DNA from: Paenibacillus apiarius
GTDB taxonomy: Bacteria > Bacillota > Bacilli > Paenibacillales > Paenibacillaceae
Direction of reading: 5' to 3'
Assembly: GCF_017052585.1 (NCBI RefSeq)
Contig: NZ_JAFFHZ010000002.1
Span: 541,296-605,295, forward strand
Length of the DNA: 64,000 bases
Shown here: one piece after another, positions 26,986 to 36,418 of the stretch
Layout: each line of letters opens with the position of its first letter
Position numbering within the stretch: the stretch's first letter is position 1
Translations under genes and position numbers: made by a program
Notes under the pieces: generated by a model
The model's database searches: none
The model's input: only the letters and a program-made list of their open reading frames with translations
Told to the model about the DNA's origin: nothing

Positions 26986-27632
26986 TTTTTTAGAAATGCA
27001 TTCTCCGCCCGAAGCCGCTCGATTTCATATTCCATCTTTTTCATCTCGAGTTTTTGACGATCGGCCTCTGTTAATTCCTCCGGCGCTTTCTTTCTTCCCC
27101 GACCATCCTTTAACGCATCATGACCGCCCTCTTCAAACTTCTTCACCCATTGGTAGACTTGCTGGTAGGAGACCTGAAAATGGTCCGCTGTCTTACGGTA
27201 GTCATGCTGATGAGCAAGACAGTATTGCACAATATCGATCCGTTCCTGCCAAGTCGTTGAACGCCCCTTCGTCATTGCTTTCGCTCCTCCTGAATAAGCT
27301 TTTAAGCTGCTATGACGATTATACTCCTTAATCCAGTTGGAAAGCTGCGTTCTACTTGCAATCTTGTATTTATCGATGATCTGATATTGGGACAATCCTC
27401 CCTCTATGTAATCCTTCACCGCTTGGAGCTTAAGCTCAGCACTATAACTTCGATTATGGTTTTGTTTTTCTAACCCCTCATAACCATACACCTTGTAACG
27501 ACGACGCCATTTCACCAAAGTCGTTTTGCTGATACCGTATTTCTTAGCTGCAGCCTTAACACCAATTTCGCCACTTTCGATTTCACCAATGATAACGAGT
27601 TTCTCTGACGCATCATATTTTTTATTAGGCAT
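26955..27632 (-). CDS. IS150-group transposase, OrfA (helix-turn-helix)
   Basis: A 225-residue DNA-binding subunit with two helix-turn-helix units (about residues 8-55 and 65-110), a third HTH-like segment (130-175) and a C-terminal leucine-zipper-like region. The slippery heptamer A-AAA-AAG lies at 26985-26991 (minus strand), 9 codons before its stop, and shifts ribosomes into orfB. Confidence 0.92.
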   Translation of the reverse strand: MPNKKYDASEKLVIIGEIESGEIGVKAAAKKYGISKTTLVKWRRRYKVYGYEGLEKQNHNRSYSAELKLQAVKDYIEGGLSQYQIIDKYKIASRTQLSNWIKEYNRHSSLKAYSGGAKAMTKGRSTTWQERIDIVQYCLAHQHDYRKTADHFQVSYQQVYQWVKKFEEGGHDALKDGRGRKKAPEELTEADRQKLEMKKMEYEIERLRAENAFLKKLREFQRRRS

Positions 27633-27752
27633 AAAAAAGCTCCCCTTACACAGGCTTTATTATTTCACCTGTCTACCGTAAGGGGAGCATATCACAGGTC
27701 ATGCAGACCCTGTGGGACAGCCCCTCGTCATTCTTTGCACGTTAAATAGATA

Positions 27753-28298
27753 TTATCCCGCGATAAAGCCAAATACAAGCAAACATACGACAATAGCGGC
27801 CACAAACCCGACCAGATCAGAGAAGAGTCCGACTTTGAGCGCATAGCGCCCGTTGCGGATGCCTACGGCCCCGAAATACACGGTCAACACGTACAAGGTC
27901 GTATCTGTACTGCCTTGAATCGTGGAAGCGATTCGTCCAATGAGCGAATCAGAACCATACGTCTTAATCAAATCCGTCGTAAACGCCAGCGAACCGGCTC
28001 CGGTTATCGGCCGCAAAAAGGCGAGCGGCATCACCTCGCTGGGCACGCCAAGCATATCAAGCAGCGGCCTGAACAGACTGACCATCCAATCCATTGCCCC
28101 CGAGGCGCGAAAGACGCTAATCGCCACCATCATCCCCACCAACGTCGGGATAATATTTATCGATGTCTGAAAGCCATCCTTCGCGCCTTCGACGAACGTT
28201 TCATAGACGGGCACGCGGCGAAAGTAAGCGTATAGGGGAATAAATACGACAATGGCCGGAATGGCCCATGCAGATATCGTGGCAACAAAAGAATACAT
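27753..28298 (-). CDS. spmB: Spore maturation protein B
   Basis: A 181-residue polytopic membrane protein of the nucleoside-recognition (Gate) domain family. SpmA and SpmB are needed for proper spore core dehydration. The repeated motif IRPITGAGSLAF-like (here FLRPITGAGS) and TTLYVLTVYFGA are characteristic. It is the last gene of dacB-spmA-spmB; the IS lies 58 bases beyond its stop, so read-through into rluB is probably interrupted. Confidence 0.93.
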   Translation of the reverse strand: MYSFVATISAWAIPAIVVFIPLYAYFRRVPVYETFVEGAKDGFQTSINIIPTLVGMMVAISVFRASGAMDWMVSLFRPLLDMLGVPSEVMPLAFLRPITGAGSLAFTTDLIKTYGSDSLIGRIASTIQGSTDTTLYVLTVYFGAVGIRNGRYALKVGLFSDLVGFVAAIVVCLLVFGFIAG

Positions 28299-28401
28299 GA
28301 GCGAACCGTCCTTTCCGAAGCATTACAGAAGCTGCAGATAGATAAGTCCGTAATATACAGCGGCGGCGCATGCCGCTGTCCTCGACCATGCGCCGGCAGA
28401 T

Positions 28402-29061
28402 TTAATCCGGCACTGGCGGAAGCTCCACACCGGCTGCAGGAGCCGGCAGTCCGGACTTGCGGCGTGACGTCATGTCCGGCGGAGAACCGCTTCGCCGACG
28501 ATACCACCGGTCTGCCGCAATGGCCGCACACGTGGCGACAATCGTGGCCAGCAAGGTCGTGCCGACGATTTCCGCGGGATTCGCAGAACCGAAATTCATC
28601 CGAATCGCAATCAACGTCGTCGGAATAAGTGTAATGCTTGACGTATTAATAGCCAACAAGGTGCACATGGCAGGGCTTGCCGTATCTTTGCTCGGGTTCA
28701 ACTTCTGCAGTTCCTGCATGGCCCGGATTCCCATCGGAGTGGCGGCATTGCCGAGACCTAACAGATTCGCGCTCATGTTGGACATGATGAACCCCAAGGC
28801 GGGATGGTTCCGCGGCACATCCGGGAACAAATACCGCACGATAGGGCCAAGCGCCTTCGCCAGGCTCTTCAATAAGCCGGCGTCTTCCGCGATTCGCATC
28901 ATGCCGAGCCAGAACACCATGACGCTAATCAGGCCAAAGCTGACGGTCACGCCCGTTTTGGCGCCGTCGAACACCGCCTCTGTAACCGTGTCAATGCGGC
29001 CTTGAGCAGCCGCCGCGATAAAGCCGACGAGCAGCATAAACATCCAAATGGCATTTACAAT
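28402..29061 (-). CDS. spmA: Spore maturation protein A, probable ATT start
   Basis: A polytopic membrane protein partnering SpmB. MSANLLGLGNAATPMG and NTSSITLIPTT are family signatures. The only strong ribosome site, GGAGG at 29070-29074, sits 8 bases before an ATT codon at 29061; reading from there gives (M)VNAIWMFMLL, the usual SpmA N-terminus, whereas the first ATG (29043) has no ribosome site and would drop six conserved-looking residues. The 219-residue protein has a polar, Pro/Arg-rich tail of about 25 residues. Confidence 0.88.
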   Translation of the reverse strand: MVNAIWMFMLLVGFIAAAAQGRIDTVTEAVFDGAKTGVTVSFGLISVMVFWLGMMRIAEDAGLLKSLAKALGPIVRYLFPDVPRNHPALGFIMSNMSANLLGLGNAATPMGIRAMQELQKLNPSKDTASPAMCTLLAINTSSITLIPTTLIAIRMNFGSANPAEIVGTTLLATIVATCAAIAADRWYRRRSGSPPDMTSRRKSGLPAPAAGVELPPVPD

Positions 29062-29088
29062 CGTTCCCGCCTCCTATTGAAGATGAGG

Positions 29089-30327
29089 TCACACGCCGAA
29101 TAGCGAACCTACCACCTCGCGTAATTTTATAAACCACTTGCCAGCAGGCGTTGCAGCATGTCCATCATCGGATGGCACGGAGAACGCGGGTGCCGAAGCT
29201 TTTGTTTCCGTCAACGGAACCGTAGCGATTACGTTGTCTTCCAGCTTCACAATAAGCCGCCCGCGGTGGCCTAATCGCGCATCCAGACTGTTCCCGTCCG
29301 GGATGCTCACAGCCATTGCGACGCGCTCTCGTTCTCCAGCGCCTATAGGATAAGCAACCCCGCTAGACGTTTCCAGTGAAGATCCTTCAATCCTCTGCCC
29401 CTTTTGCACCAATGGCGTCATCGGAAACGCTTGAAAGCCATAATCAAGCAGCCGCGAGTGATCTGCCCAATCGTTCGAGTCATTCAAGGTAACCGCCACT
29501 AATTGCTGTCCGTCCCGCGTGGCGGAGCTGACGAGGCACCGAAGCGCCCGTGACGTATACCCCGTCTTCACGCCGTCCGCACCTTCATACAGGTGAAGCA
29601 TTTTGTTCTTGTTCGTCCATTTGTAATCCCACTTCTCATGCGGATTCGGGGCCGTCTTCACCTGAGTGCGCACAATATCCCGGAAGGTGCTGTTATGCAG
29701 CGCATAGGCGGATAATTGGGCGAGCTCGTTAGCCGTCGTGTAATGTCCTGCCGCATCGAGTCCATGCGGGTTGCGGAATTGCGTGTGCTCTAATCCGAGC
29801 ATTCTGGCTTTCTCATTCATCATATATACGAAGCCTTCCTCTGACCCGCCCACATGCTCCGCGATTGCAACCGCAGCATCATTGCCCGAGCGCAGCATTA
29901 ATCCATACAGCAGATGGTTCAGACTCATCTCTTCGCCGAGCCTTAAATATATCGAGGAGCCTTCTTTGGCGAACGCCTTGCCGCTGGTCTTCACTTTGTC
30001 ACTGAGACGGCCATGCTCAATCGCCACGATCGCTGTCATAATCTTGGTGGTGCTGGCCATAGGCAGTATCGCGTCACCGTTATGGCTGAACAGCAATCGG
30101 CCCGTCTGGACATCGATTAATGCCGCGGCTTTAGCATGCGTGGATGGCAGTGAAATGCGCGTCGGCTCCTGAATGGACGAATCTGGCTGCATCGTCTGTA
30201 TTTCCCTGTTCCTGTCGAGTGTGTGCGAATCGGGTTGTCCGAACGCTTCTGCGCTCCCCGCCCCCATCAGCACCATACTGATAAGGAGCGCTTTCGCAAC
30301 TTGTCCTACGCATGGAAACCTGTTCAT
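29089..30327 (-). CDS. dacB: Sporulation D-alanyl-D-alanine carboxypeptidase (PBP5*, DacB type)
   Basis: A secreted penicillin-binding protein that trims peptide crosslinks in spore cortex peptidoglycan. The 412 residues begin with a signal peptide (about 1-29). The serine peptidase motifs are ASTTK (S-x-x-K), SGN and KTG, followed by the C-terminal PBP5-like beta domain. The ATG at 30327 with GGAGG upstream is chosen; the longer frame has no ribosome site. dacB-spmA-spmB is the classical sporulation operon. Confidence 0.92.
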   Translation of the reverse strand: MNRFPCVGQVAKALLISMVLMGAGSAEAFGQPDSHTLDRNREIQTMQPDSSIQEPTRISLPSTHAKAAALIDVQTGRLLFSHNGDAILPMASTTKIMTAIVAIEHGRLSDKVKTSGKAFAKEGSSIYLRLGEEMSLNHLLYGLMLRSGNDAAVAIAEHVGGSEEGFVYMMNEKARMLGLEHTQFRNPHGLDAAGHYTTANELAQLSAYALHNSTFRDIVRTQVKTAPNPHEKWDYKWTNKNKMLHLYEGADGVKTGYTSRALRCLVSSATRDGQQLVAVTLNDSNDWADHSRLLDYGFQAFPMTPLVQKGQRIEGSSLETSSGVAYPIGAGERERVAMAVSIPDGNSLDARLGHRGRLIVKLEDNVIATVPLTETKASAPAFSVPSDDGHAATPAGKWFIKLREVVGSLFGV

Positions 30328-30522
30328 AAGTTCCTCCTTCACATTCGTGCCGGTCAAGTTGTAACATATGTATGCTTGCGCAAGTCGAGGTATGTCCAAT
30401 TTCTTTGCTTGCAGCAGCATAACGCAGCATGGCGCCAAGCTCGCTGTCTCCTTCGGGGCCATTGCGGGAACGGCTATTCCAAAGGACAGTGAACTTGACG
30501 CCAATTGTTGTGTCGTGTTCTG

Positions 30523-30978
30523 CTACGGCAAAATGATATCTTCACCTGGCACAGGCTTCGATTGGGATGGCGAGCGTCTTATCATCGCCTCAATGCGATC
30601 CAGCACTTTTGGCGTGACATCAATAATTTTTTCCAACAGATGCGTTTGATTATCGAGCGACACTACATTGATACCTTGCGGACCAACGACTAAAAATGCG
30701 ATGGGCGTAATGCATACACCGCCCCCGCTCCCTCCCCCAAAAGGCTTGGCAGCGGGCGGATGGTGCTGTGCTCCAGATTCTCTGCGCTGCAGTTCTTTCT
30801 CTTCGATGCGAAAATCGCTTCCGCCCGCAGCGAATCCCAATGCGACCCGGCTAATCGGCAATATTACGCTGCCGTCAGGGGTTTGCACCGGATCCCCTAC
30901 AATTGCGTTGACATCCACCATCGCTTTAATATTCTCAAAGGCGGCGTGCATTAAGCCTTCGATAGGATGTTCCGCCAT
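30523..30978 (-). CDS. ytfJ: Sporulation protein YtfJ (GerW family)
   Basis: A 151-residue soluble protein of the YtfJ/GerW family, linked to spore germination in Bacillus. It has VNAIVGDPVQTPDGS, the glycine-rich PFGGGSGGG loop and TPIAFLVV, all typical. It overlaps the end of ytfI by 28 bases in the same direction, so the two are coupled. Confidence 0.9.
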   Translation of the reverse strand: MAEHPIEGLMHAAFENIKAMVDVNAIVGDPVQTPDGSVILPISRVALGFAAGGSDFRIEEKELQRRESGAQHHPPAAKPFGGGSGGGVCITPIAFLVVGPQGINVVSLDNQTHLLEKIIDVTPKVLDRIEAMIRRSPSQSKPVPGEDIILP

Positions 30979-31628
30979 GTTCTGACTCCTCCTTCTGCGC
31001 GAACGATGCGGATGATTAGCTTAAAAACGACACTTATAGCGTGTGCGGTGCGAATTTTTGTTATACAGACAAGTCTCGTGGAAAAATACGGATAATTGTA
31101 ATGCGGGATCACATCCAGATCGGGATGGCGGTGGAAACGGATATGTCTCGTCAAAAATCCTACCAGCAGGCTTTTGGCAGACCAAGAAGCTCCTGTCACG
31201 ATTCCCGTCGCCGCAGGGTTGCGCAGGCCGATTTCCGTATCCCATATCAGCGAATCGCACTTTACTTTATCCAGCGCTTCACCAATCCACTCCAGAAAAT
31301 CACGCGTATGATGGAGAAGCCTCTTCACTTTCTCGGCATAATTACGGAGTATCCGCTTATTGATGCGCCCTGTCTGTTTGCGGGCATGTCCGGTTCCAAC
31401 ATTGTCCTTCTTATGAACTCGTATATTAAATCCTTCATCCCAATCGATAAAGCGAATCGAGCGCCATTCATACCGCAATCGAACCCGGCCAAACAAGAAG
31501 CGGATAAACACGGCAATGCGGTCATGCTTGCCTGACTTATGAATGACAATTTTACACTCGACAGATGAGGCAAGTATGCAAATCAACAGCAGAAGTAGCA
31601 CGATGATGACTACTGCCCCTATAATCAT
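30951..31628 (-). CDS. ytfI: DUF2953 membrane protein YtfI
   Basis: A 225-residue protein with an N-terminal membrane helix (about 2-22), a basic middle part and WDTEIGLRNPAATGIVTG, typical of DUF2953. The ATG at 31628, preceded by GGGGAGG, is chosen over an upstream extension. In Bacillus, ytfI and ytfJ form an operon as here; YtfI function is unknown though it goes with spore genes. Confidence 0.82.
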   Translation of the reverse strand: MIIGAVVIIVLLLLLICILASSVECKIVIHKSGKHDRIAVFIRFLFGRVRLRYEWRSIRFIDWDEGFNIRVHKKDNVGTGHARKQTGRINKRILRNYAEKVKRLLHHTRDFLEWIGEALDKVKCDSLIWDTEIGLRNPAATGIVTGASWSAKSLLVGFLTRHIRFHRHPDLDVIPHYNYPYFSTRLVCITKIRTAHAISVVFKLIIRIVRAEGGVRTWRNILSKA

Positions 31629-31726
31629 ATGGTATGCCTCCCCCCCATTTCCTGAACTAACCGTATTATGGCCTTTCATCCAACTGAGCATACTTTCGGA
31701 ATTCATCATTCATCCATAACATGATA

Positions 31727-31775
31727 AAGAGCCTGTCTGTCAAAGACGATGAATATCTTTGACAGACAGGCTCTT
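31727..31775. terminator. Perfect 20-bp inverted repeat, probable bidirectional terminator
   Basis: Bases 31727-31746 and 31756-31775 are exact reverse complements around a 9-base loop (outer ends AAGAGCC/GGCTCTT). There is no clear T tract. It lies between ytkL and ytfI, both on the minus strand. It may be a terminator or a small mobile palindrome. Confidence 0.6.
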
Positions 31776-31796
31776 ACCCGCTTAAGCGTTTGCCCA

Positions 31797-32495
31797 TTAT
31801 AAGTTTAAGTCGGACGTCTCCAACGATTCACCGGGAGCAAGCTCGACGCCATGGATTCCGATTAGCTTTAATCTGGACACATATGCCGAAGCATCCTGTT
31901 CGATAGGAGGAAATGTATTGTAGTGTATCGGCACGACGACTTTGGCTTGCACCCATTGGGCTGCGAGCAGCGCGTCTTCCGGATCCATCGTGAAGAAGCT
32001 GCCGATAGGCAAAAAGGCAATATCCGGCTTGAAACGTTCCCCAATCAGCTTCATGTCGCTGAACAATGCCGTATCGCCGGCATGATACAGCGTCAGTCCG
32101 TCCATTTGCAGCACGATGCCGGCTGGATTGCCCAAATAAATGGCTTCTCCGTTCTCCGTGTACGAGGAGCTATGCAGCGCCGGCACCCACTTAATCATGC
32201 CGAAATCAAAAGCGGCGGACCCGCCCAAGTTCATGCCGACTGCCCGCGCGCCCTGCCGCTCCATATACTCTGCCAATTCTACGACGGCGAGTATAGTCGC
32301 ATCGTTCCGCTTCGCAATGGCGGCAGCATCGGCAATATGATCTCCATGCCCGTGTGTCAGCAGCACGTAATCGGCAGCGATGTCCGCGGGCCGGGCGGCC
32401 GCGACCGGATTGCCAGTCAGGTATGGGTCAATGATTATGCGGTGATGTTCAGTCTCCAGTTGAATGCAGGAATGGCCGTGAAATTGAATTCGCAT
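31797..32495 (-). CDS. ytkL: Metal-dependent hydrolase, UPF0173 (YtkL)
   Basis: A 232-residue metallo-beta-lactamase-fold hydrolase. The metal motif THGHGDHIAD, the HAGDTALF block and PIHYNTFPPI near the end are those of UPF0173. Substrate unknown. It lies 2 bases downstream of scpB, suggesting cotranscription. Confidence 0.88.
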   Translation of the reverse strand: MRIQFHGHSCIQLETEHHRIIIDPYLTGNPVAAARPADIAADYVLLTHGHGDHIADAAAIAKRNDATILAVVELAEYMERQGARAVGMNLGGSAAFDFGMIKWVPALHSSSYTENGEAIYLGNPAGIVLQMDGLTLYHAGDTALFSDMKLIGERFKPDIAFLPIGSFFTMDPEDALLAAQWVQAKVVVPIHYNTFPPIEQDASAYVSRLKLIGIHGVELAPGESLETSDLNL

Positions 32496-32497
32496 CG

Positions 32498-33115
32498 TTA
32501 TTTTCCTCCTTCAGTTTCATTCACATCCTCAATCGTCAGCTGACGTCCTTCTAATTTCTCGAACAGGAGCTGCGTTTCCTCCTCTAATCCGTCTGTTTTT
32601 TCAAATAAAGAAGCTTCTGGCAATTCCTGAATCGCAGACAGTCCGAAATAATCCAAAAAGGATTTGGTCGTTCCATAAAGAATGGGGCGGCCAATGGCTT
32701 CAGCTCTTCCGACTTCCTCAATTAGATCTTTGTTAACAAGCGTCTGTATGGCCCGATCCGATTTTACACCGCGGACTTCCTCGATTTCCACCCGGGTAAT
32801 CGGCTGGCGGTAAGCCACGATGGACAGCGTCTCCAGCGCCGCCTGGGACAAAGATGAACGAGATGGCGAATAGGCCATGCGTTCGAAATACGGCGCATGA
32901 TCGGGCAGCGTAGCCAGCTGGTACATGCCTGCAATGGCCACGATTTGCATCCCGCGCTTGGCCCGCTCCATATCTGCCTGCAGATCGCTGATGGCTTCCT
33001 GCACGATCTCCTGACGCTGTTCCGTAATCTCTGCCAGTTGTTTACTATTTAACCCTTCATCTCCCGCCATAAACAGAAGACCTTCAATAATCGACTTCAA
33101 CATCTGAAAGTCCAT
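32498..33115 (-). CDS. scpB: Segregation and condensation protein ScpB
   Basis: A winged-helix subunit of the SMC-ScpAB condensin. The 205 residues contain ALETLSIVAYRQPITR and EEVRGVKSDRAIQTL, diagnostic of ScpB. The ATG at 33115 with GAGGTGG upstream lies inside the end of scpA (32-base overlap), so the two are coupled. Confidence 0.94.
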   Translation of the reverse strand: MDFQMLKSIIEGLLFMAGDEGLNSKQLAEITEQRQEIVQEAISDLQADMERAKRGMQIVAIAGMYQLATLPDHAPYFERMAYSPSRSSLSQAALETLSIVAYRQPITRVEIEEVRGVKSDRAIQTLVNKDLIEEVGRAEAIGRPILYGTTKSFLDYFGLSAIQELPEASLFEKTDGLEEETQLLFEKLEGRQLTIEDVNETEGGK

Positions 33116-33881
33116 CCGTTTCCACCTCACCGTTCCATTGAATCACGATATCTTCGAATAATTGGTCCTGATAACATTGTATTTGCTTCATCTTCATTAA
33201 TTCAAGCAAAGCAAGAAACGTTACGACGATCTCATGCCGCGACATCTGTTCGCTGAGCAGCTTGGAGAACATCGTCTTGCCGCCGTTGCCGACCGGGCGC
33301 AGCGCCCGCACAATATCTTGAATCCGATCCTTCACCGATATTTCATCCCGATGAATGGTCGCCACCTGAGTTCGTCTCGCCGCCTTGCGGAGCGCCTTCT
33401 GGAAAGCGGCGATGAGGTCCGTCACATGCAGCCCCTCCACCGGATTTTCCTGAGCTGTCGGCATGTATGGCGATAAATCTTCCGGCTCCTTCGTGAAGAT
33501 TAAGCTGCGTTCCGTCTCTCGTTCGCGCAAATGCTCGGCGATGCCTTTAAATTTGCGGTATTCAATCAGCCTTCGAATCAGTTCCGTACGCGGATCCATC
33601 TCGTCATCATCATAGTCCGCAAAATCATCTTCCCAGTCCATGACCGGAGGTTTAGGGAGCAGCTGCTGCGACTTCATCGATAGCAAGGTTGCCGCCATAA
33701 CGAGGAACTCGCTCGTAATTTCAAGCTCGAGCTCGTGCATGTTGTGCAAATAATCCATATATTGATCGGTTATCTCGCTAATAGATATGTCTTGTATGTC
33801 AATTTCCGCTTTATCGATAAGATGCAGGAGCAAATCGAGCGGCCCTTCGAACAAATCCAATTTATACGTTACTACGGACAC
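33084..33881 (-). CDS. scpA: Segregation and condensation protein ScpA
   Basis: The kleisin subunit bridging SMC heads. The N-terminus YKLDLFEGPLDLLLHLI is diagnostic; an acidic linker is in the middle (about 95-105) and the C-terminal winged helix ends near VTFLALLELMK. The GTG at 33881 with GGGAGG upstream gives 265 residues; the longer frame runs into the rib terminator. In B. subtilis scpAB also follow the rib operon. Confidence 0.94.
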   Translation of the reverse strand: MSVVTYKLDLFEGPLDLLLHLIDKAEIDIQDISISEITDQYMDYLHNMHELELEITSEFLVMAATLLSMKSQQLLPKPPVMDWEDDFADYDDDEMDPRTELIRRLIEYRKFKGIAEHLRERETERSLIFTKEPEDLSPYMPTAQENPVEGLHVTDLIAAFQKALRKAARRTQVATIHRDEISVKDRIQDIVRALRPVGNGGKTMFSKLLSEQMSRHEIVVTFLALLELMKMKQIQCYQDQLFEDIVIQWNGEVETDGLSDVEVDY

Positions 33882-33906
33882 CCCGTGAACCTCCCGTGTA
33901 AAAACA

Positions 33907-33935
33907 AATGTAGCGCCCAAAAAGGGCACTACATT
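33907..33935 (-). terminator. Intrinsic terminator of the rib operon
   Basis: On the minus strand AATGTAGTGCCC and GGGCGCTACATT pair (one G-U) around TTTTT, then TGTTTTTAC. It lies 10 bases after the ribH stop and just before scpA. Confidence 0.85.
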
Positions 33936-33944
33936 AAATAAGCA

Positions 33945-34412
33945 CTATTTTAGTTGATTCGTCAAGTTTGCCATTTCAATCGCGGTAACGGCCGCCTCCC
34001 AGCCTTTGTTCCCGGCTTTCGTTCCCGCGCGCTCAATCGCTTGCTCGATGGAATCGGTAGTCAGCACGCCGAACACGGTCGGAACGCCTGTCTTCATATT
34101 CACTTGCGCTACGCCTTTGGCCGCTTCGCTGCAGACATAGTCAAAATGAGGAGTAGAGCCGCGAATAACCGCTCCGAGCGTAATAACCGCATCATACTTG
34201 CCGCTTTCCGCCATTTTTTGAGCGATTAAAGGAATTTCAAATGCTCCCGGAACCCAAGCGACATCAACTTCATCATCCTTGACACCATGCCGGGTCAATG
34301 CGTCAAGCGCGCCTGACACCAGCTTGCTCACGATAAACTCGTTAAAACGTCCGGCAACAATCCCGTATTTCAGTCCTTCGGATACTAAATGTCCTTCAAA
34401 TATATGTGGCAT
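33945..34412 (-). CDS. ribH: 6,7-dimethyl-8-ribityllumazine synthase
   Basis: Condenses the RibBA product 3,4-dihydroxy-2-butanone-4-phosphate with the pyrimidine intermediate to make lumazine. The 155 residues show [32 protein letters not shown] and [11 protein letters not shown], all family blocks. It is the last gene of ribD-E-BA-H under the FMN riboswitch. Confidence 0.95.
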   Translation of the reverse strand: MPHIFEGHLVSEGLKYGIVAGRFNEFIVSKLVSGALDALTRHGVKDDEVDVAWVPGAFEIPLIAQKMAESGKYDAVITLGAVIRGSTPHFDYVCSEAAKGVAQVNMKTGVPTVFGVLTTDSIEQAIERAGTKAGNKGWEAAVTAIEMANLTNQLK

Positions 34413-34478
34413 AGATGAAACCTCCCATTAAGTTTGAGTGTGCCTGTTGTACATAAGCTGCTAGCTAATGAAATGCGC

Positions 34479-35720
34479 TTATGAGCGATTGTGTTCATTC
34501 TGCTCCAGCGAATCAAATTGCAGCAAATGGCCCAGCTTATCCGCTTTCGTATGCAAATAACGCGTGTTGTCCTCGTTTTCTTCCATTTGAATCGGCACAC
34601 GCTCAACCACTTCCAGCCCGTATCCTTCGAGCCCTTTGATTTTGCGCGGGTTGTTCGTCATCAGCCGGATGTTGCGCACGCCGATGTCTTTCAATATTTG
34701 CGCCCCGATGCCATAGTCCCGCAAATCCGGCGGAAACCCCAGCTTCAAATTCGCATCCACCGTATCCAAGCCCTGCTCCTGCAGCTTATAGGCTTTAAGC
34801 TTATTAATCAGTCCGATGCCGCGCCCCTCTTGACGCATGTAGAGCAGCACTCCCGTACCTTCCGCCTCTATCTTCTGCAAGGCGGCGGCGAACTGAGGCC
34901 CGCAATCGCAGCGGTGGGAATGAAAGACGTCACCCGTCAAGCATTCGGAATGAACGCGGACGAGCACCGGTTGCGTTCCGTCAATATGCCCCTTAACAAG
35001 AGCGACGTGCTCTTTGTTGTCAACCTCGTTCGTATACGCAATCGCCTTGAATGTGCCGAAATCGGTTGGCATGTTCACTTCCACTTCGCGGCGCACCAAA
35101 TTTTCCTTCTCATTGCGGTAATGAATAAGGTCTTTGATGCAAATGAGCTTCAGTCCGTGCTTTTCCTTAAGCTCCATTAAGTCCGGCAGGCGGGCCATCG
35201 TTCCATCTTCTTTAATGACTTCGCAGATGACTCCCGCAGGACTGGAGCCGCACATGCGGGCCAAGTCGACCGCCGCTTCGGTGTGACCCGCACGGCGAAG
35301 CACGCCGCCCGCCTTCGCGATGAGCGGGAAGATATGTCCGGGACGGCGGAAATCATGCGCCCTGGCTGCCGGATCGAGCATCTTCTGAATCGTCAGGGAA
35401 CGCTCGTGAGCCGATATCCCCGTAGACGTGTCAACATGGTCGATCGATACGGTGAATGCAGTCCCGTGGTTGTCGGTGTTGTGCGTAACCATCGGCGGCA
35501 GCTCAAGCTCTTCGGCACGCTCCGCAGTAATCGGCACGCAGACGAGCCCTCTTCCTTCCGTAATCATGAAGTTAATGACTTCAGGAGTCGCTTTGTCCGC
35601 AAGCGCAAGAAAATCGCCTTCGTTTTCACGGTCCTCGTCATCGACGACTACAATTATTTTGCCTTGCATCAAATCGTAAATCGCTTCTTCGATCGAATCA
35701 AAGTGAATGATGTCATTCAT
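34479..35720 (-). CDS. ribBA: Bifunctional DHBP synthase / GTP cyclohydrolase II
   Basis: A 413-residue fusion that supplies both riboflavin precursors. The N-terminal RibB domain (1-200) has [10 protein letters not shown] and the [11 protein letters not shown] block; the C-terminal RibA domain (about 205-400) has [17 protein letters not shown], with the three zinc cysteines, and [10 protein letters not shown]. It lies between ribE and ribH. Confidence 0.95.
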   Translation of the reverse strand: MNDIIHFDSIEEAIYDLMQGKIIVVVDDEDRENEGDFLALADKATPEVINFMITEGRGLVCVPITAERAEELELPPMVTHNTDNHGTAFTVSIDHVDTSTGISAHERSLTIQKMLDPAARAHDFRRPGHIFPLIAKAGGVLRRAGHTEAAVDLARMCGSSPAGVICEVIKEDGTMARLPDLMELKEKHGLKLICIKDLIHYRNEKENLVRREVEVNMPTDFGTFKAIAYTNEVDNKEHVALVKGHIDGTQPVLVRVHSECLTGDVFHSHRCDCGPQFAAALQKIEAEGTGVLLYMRQEGRGIGLINKLKAYKLQEQGLDTVDANLKLGFPPDLRDYGIGAQILKDIGVRNIRLMTNNPRKIKGLEGYGLEVVERVPIQMEENEDNTRYLHTKADKLGHLLQFDSLEQNEHNRS

Positions 35721-35740
35721 GGAACTTCCCCCTTTATCCG

Positions 35741-36418
35741 TTACATAAAGCCATGCTCCGCCAAAAAAGCGGCGCTCAGCGAACTTGGCTTTGCCGTGCT
35801 GTTCTGCTCATCCTCCACGGAGGAGAAACGATATTTAAGCAAATGCTCGACATATTTGCCGAGTACGTCGCATTCAATATTGACCGTATCGCCCGGCTGT
35901 TTGAAATAGAGCGCCGTCTCCGCCAGCGTGTGCGGAATGATGGATACGGCGAATTCTCCCTGCTCTGCCTGAATGAGCGTCAAGCTGATGCCGTCTATCG
36001 TAATCGAGCCTTTCGGGATCATATATTTAGCCATGTCGGGCCGCGCTGCCCTGAATTCGAACACGACCGCGTTATGCTCCGGCGTCCGGCGTACGATAGT
36101 GGCCATTCCGTCTACGTGTCCTTGCACAATGTGACCGCCGAAGCGGCCGTCCGCTGCCATTGCCCGCTCCAAATTGACGGGATCGCCCGGGCGCAAATCT
36201 TTGAGATTCGTATGCCGGAACGTTTGCGGCATGACGTCCGCCGCAAACGAAGAACGATTGAAGGAGGTAGCGGTCAGACAGACGCCGTTGACGGCGATGC
36301 TGTCTCCCGACTTCAAGCTCTCAAGCACGCTGCCCGCTTGGATGTGCAGCACCAGCGCTTCGCCGCGCTTGGTCACGGACTGAAGCCTTCCTATCTCTTC
36401 AACAAGCCCCGTGAACAT
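35741..36418 (-). CDS. ribE: Riboflavin synthase alpha chain
   Basis: Dismutates two lumazines to riboflavin. The 225-residue protein has the two internally repeated lumazine-binding halves (about 1-97 and 98-195). [10 protein letters not shown] at the start and VNGVCLT are typical. The ATG at 36418 lies within the end of ribD (20-base overlap). Confidence 0.95.
   Translation of the reverse strand: MFTGLVEEIGRLQSVTKRGEALVLHIQAGSVLESLKSGDSIAVNGVCLTATSFNRSSFAADVMPQTFRHTNLKDLRPGDPVNLERAMAADGRFGGHIVQGHVDGMATIVRRTPEHNAVVFEFRAARPDMAKYMIPKGSITIDGISLTLIQAEQGEFAVSIIPHTLAETALYFKQPGDTVNIECDVLGKYVEHLLKYRFSSVEDEQNSTAKPSSLSAAFLAEHGFM

Larger units (their letters stand above)
26032..27694 (-). mobile_element. 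IS3-family insertion sequence, IS150 group
   Basis: About 1.66 kb with imperfect terminal inverted repeats. The left end begins TGAACTGCACCCC and the right end, read inward, TGATATGCTCCCC; both continue to a shared GTAGACAG. It carries orfA and orfB joined by a -1 frameshift signal. No convincing target duplication is visible in the flanks. It lies between spmB and rluB, genes that are neighbours in B. subtilis. Both ORFs appear intact, so it may still be active. Confidence 0.9.
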
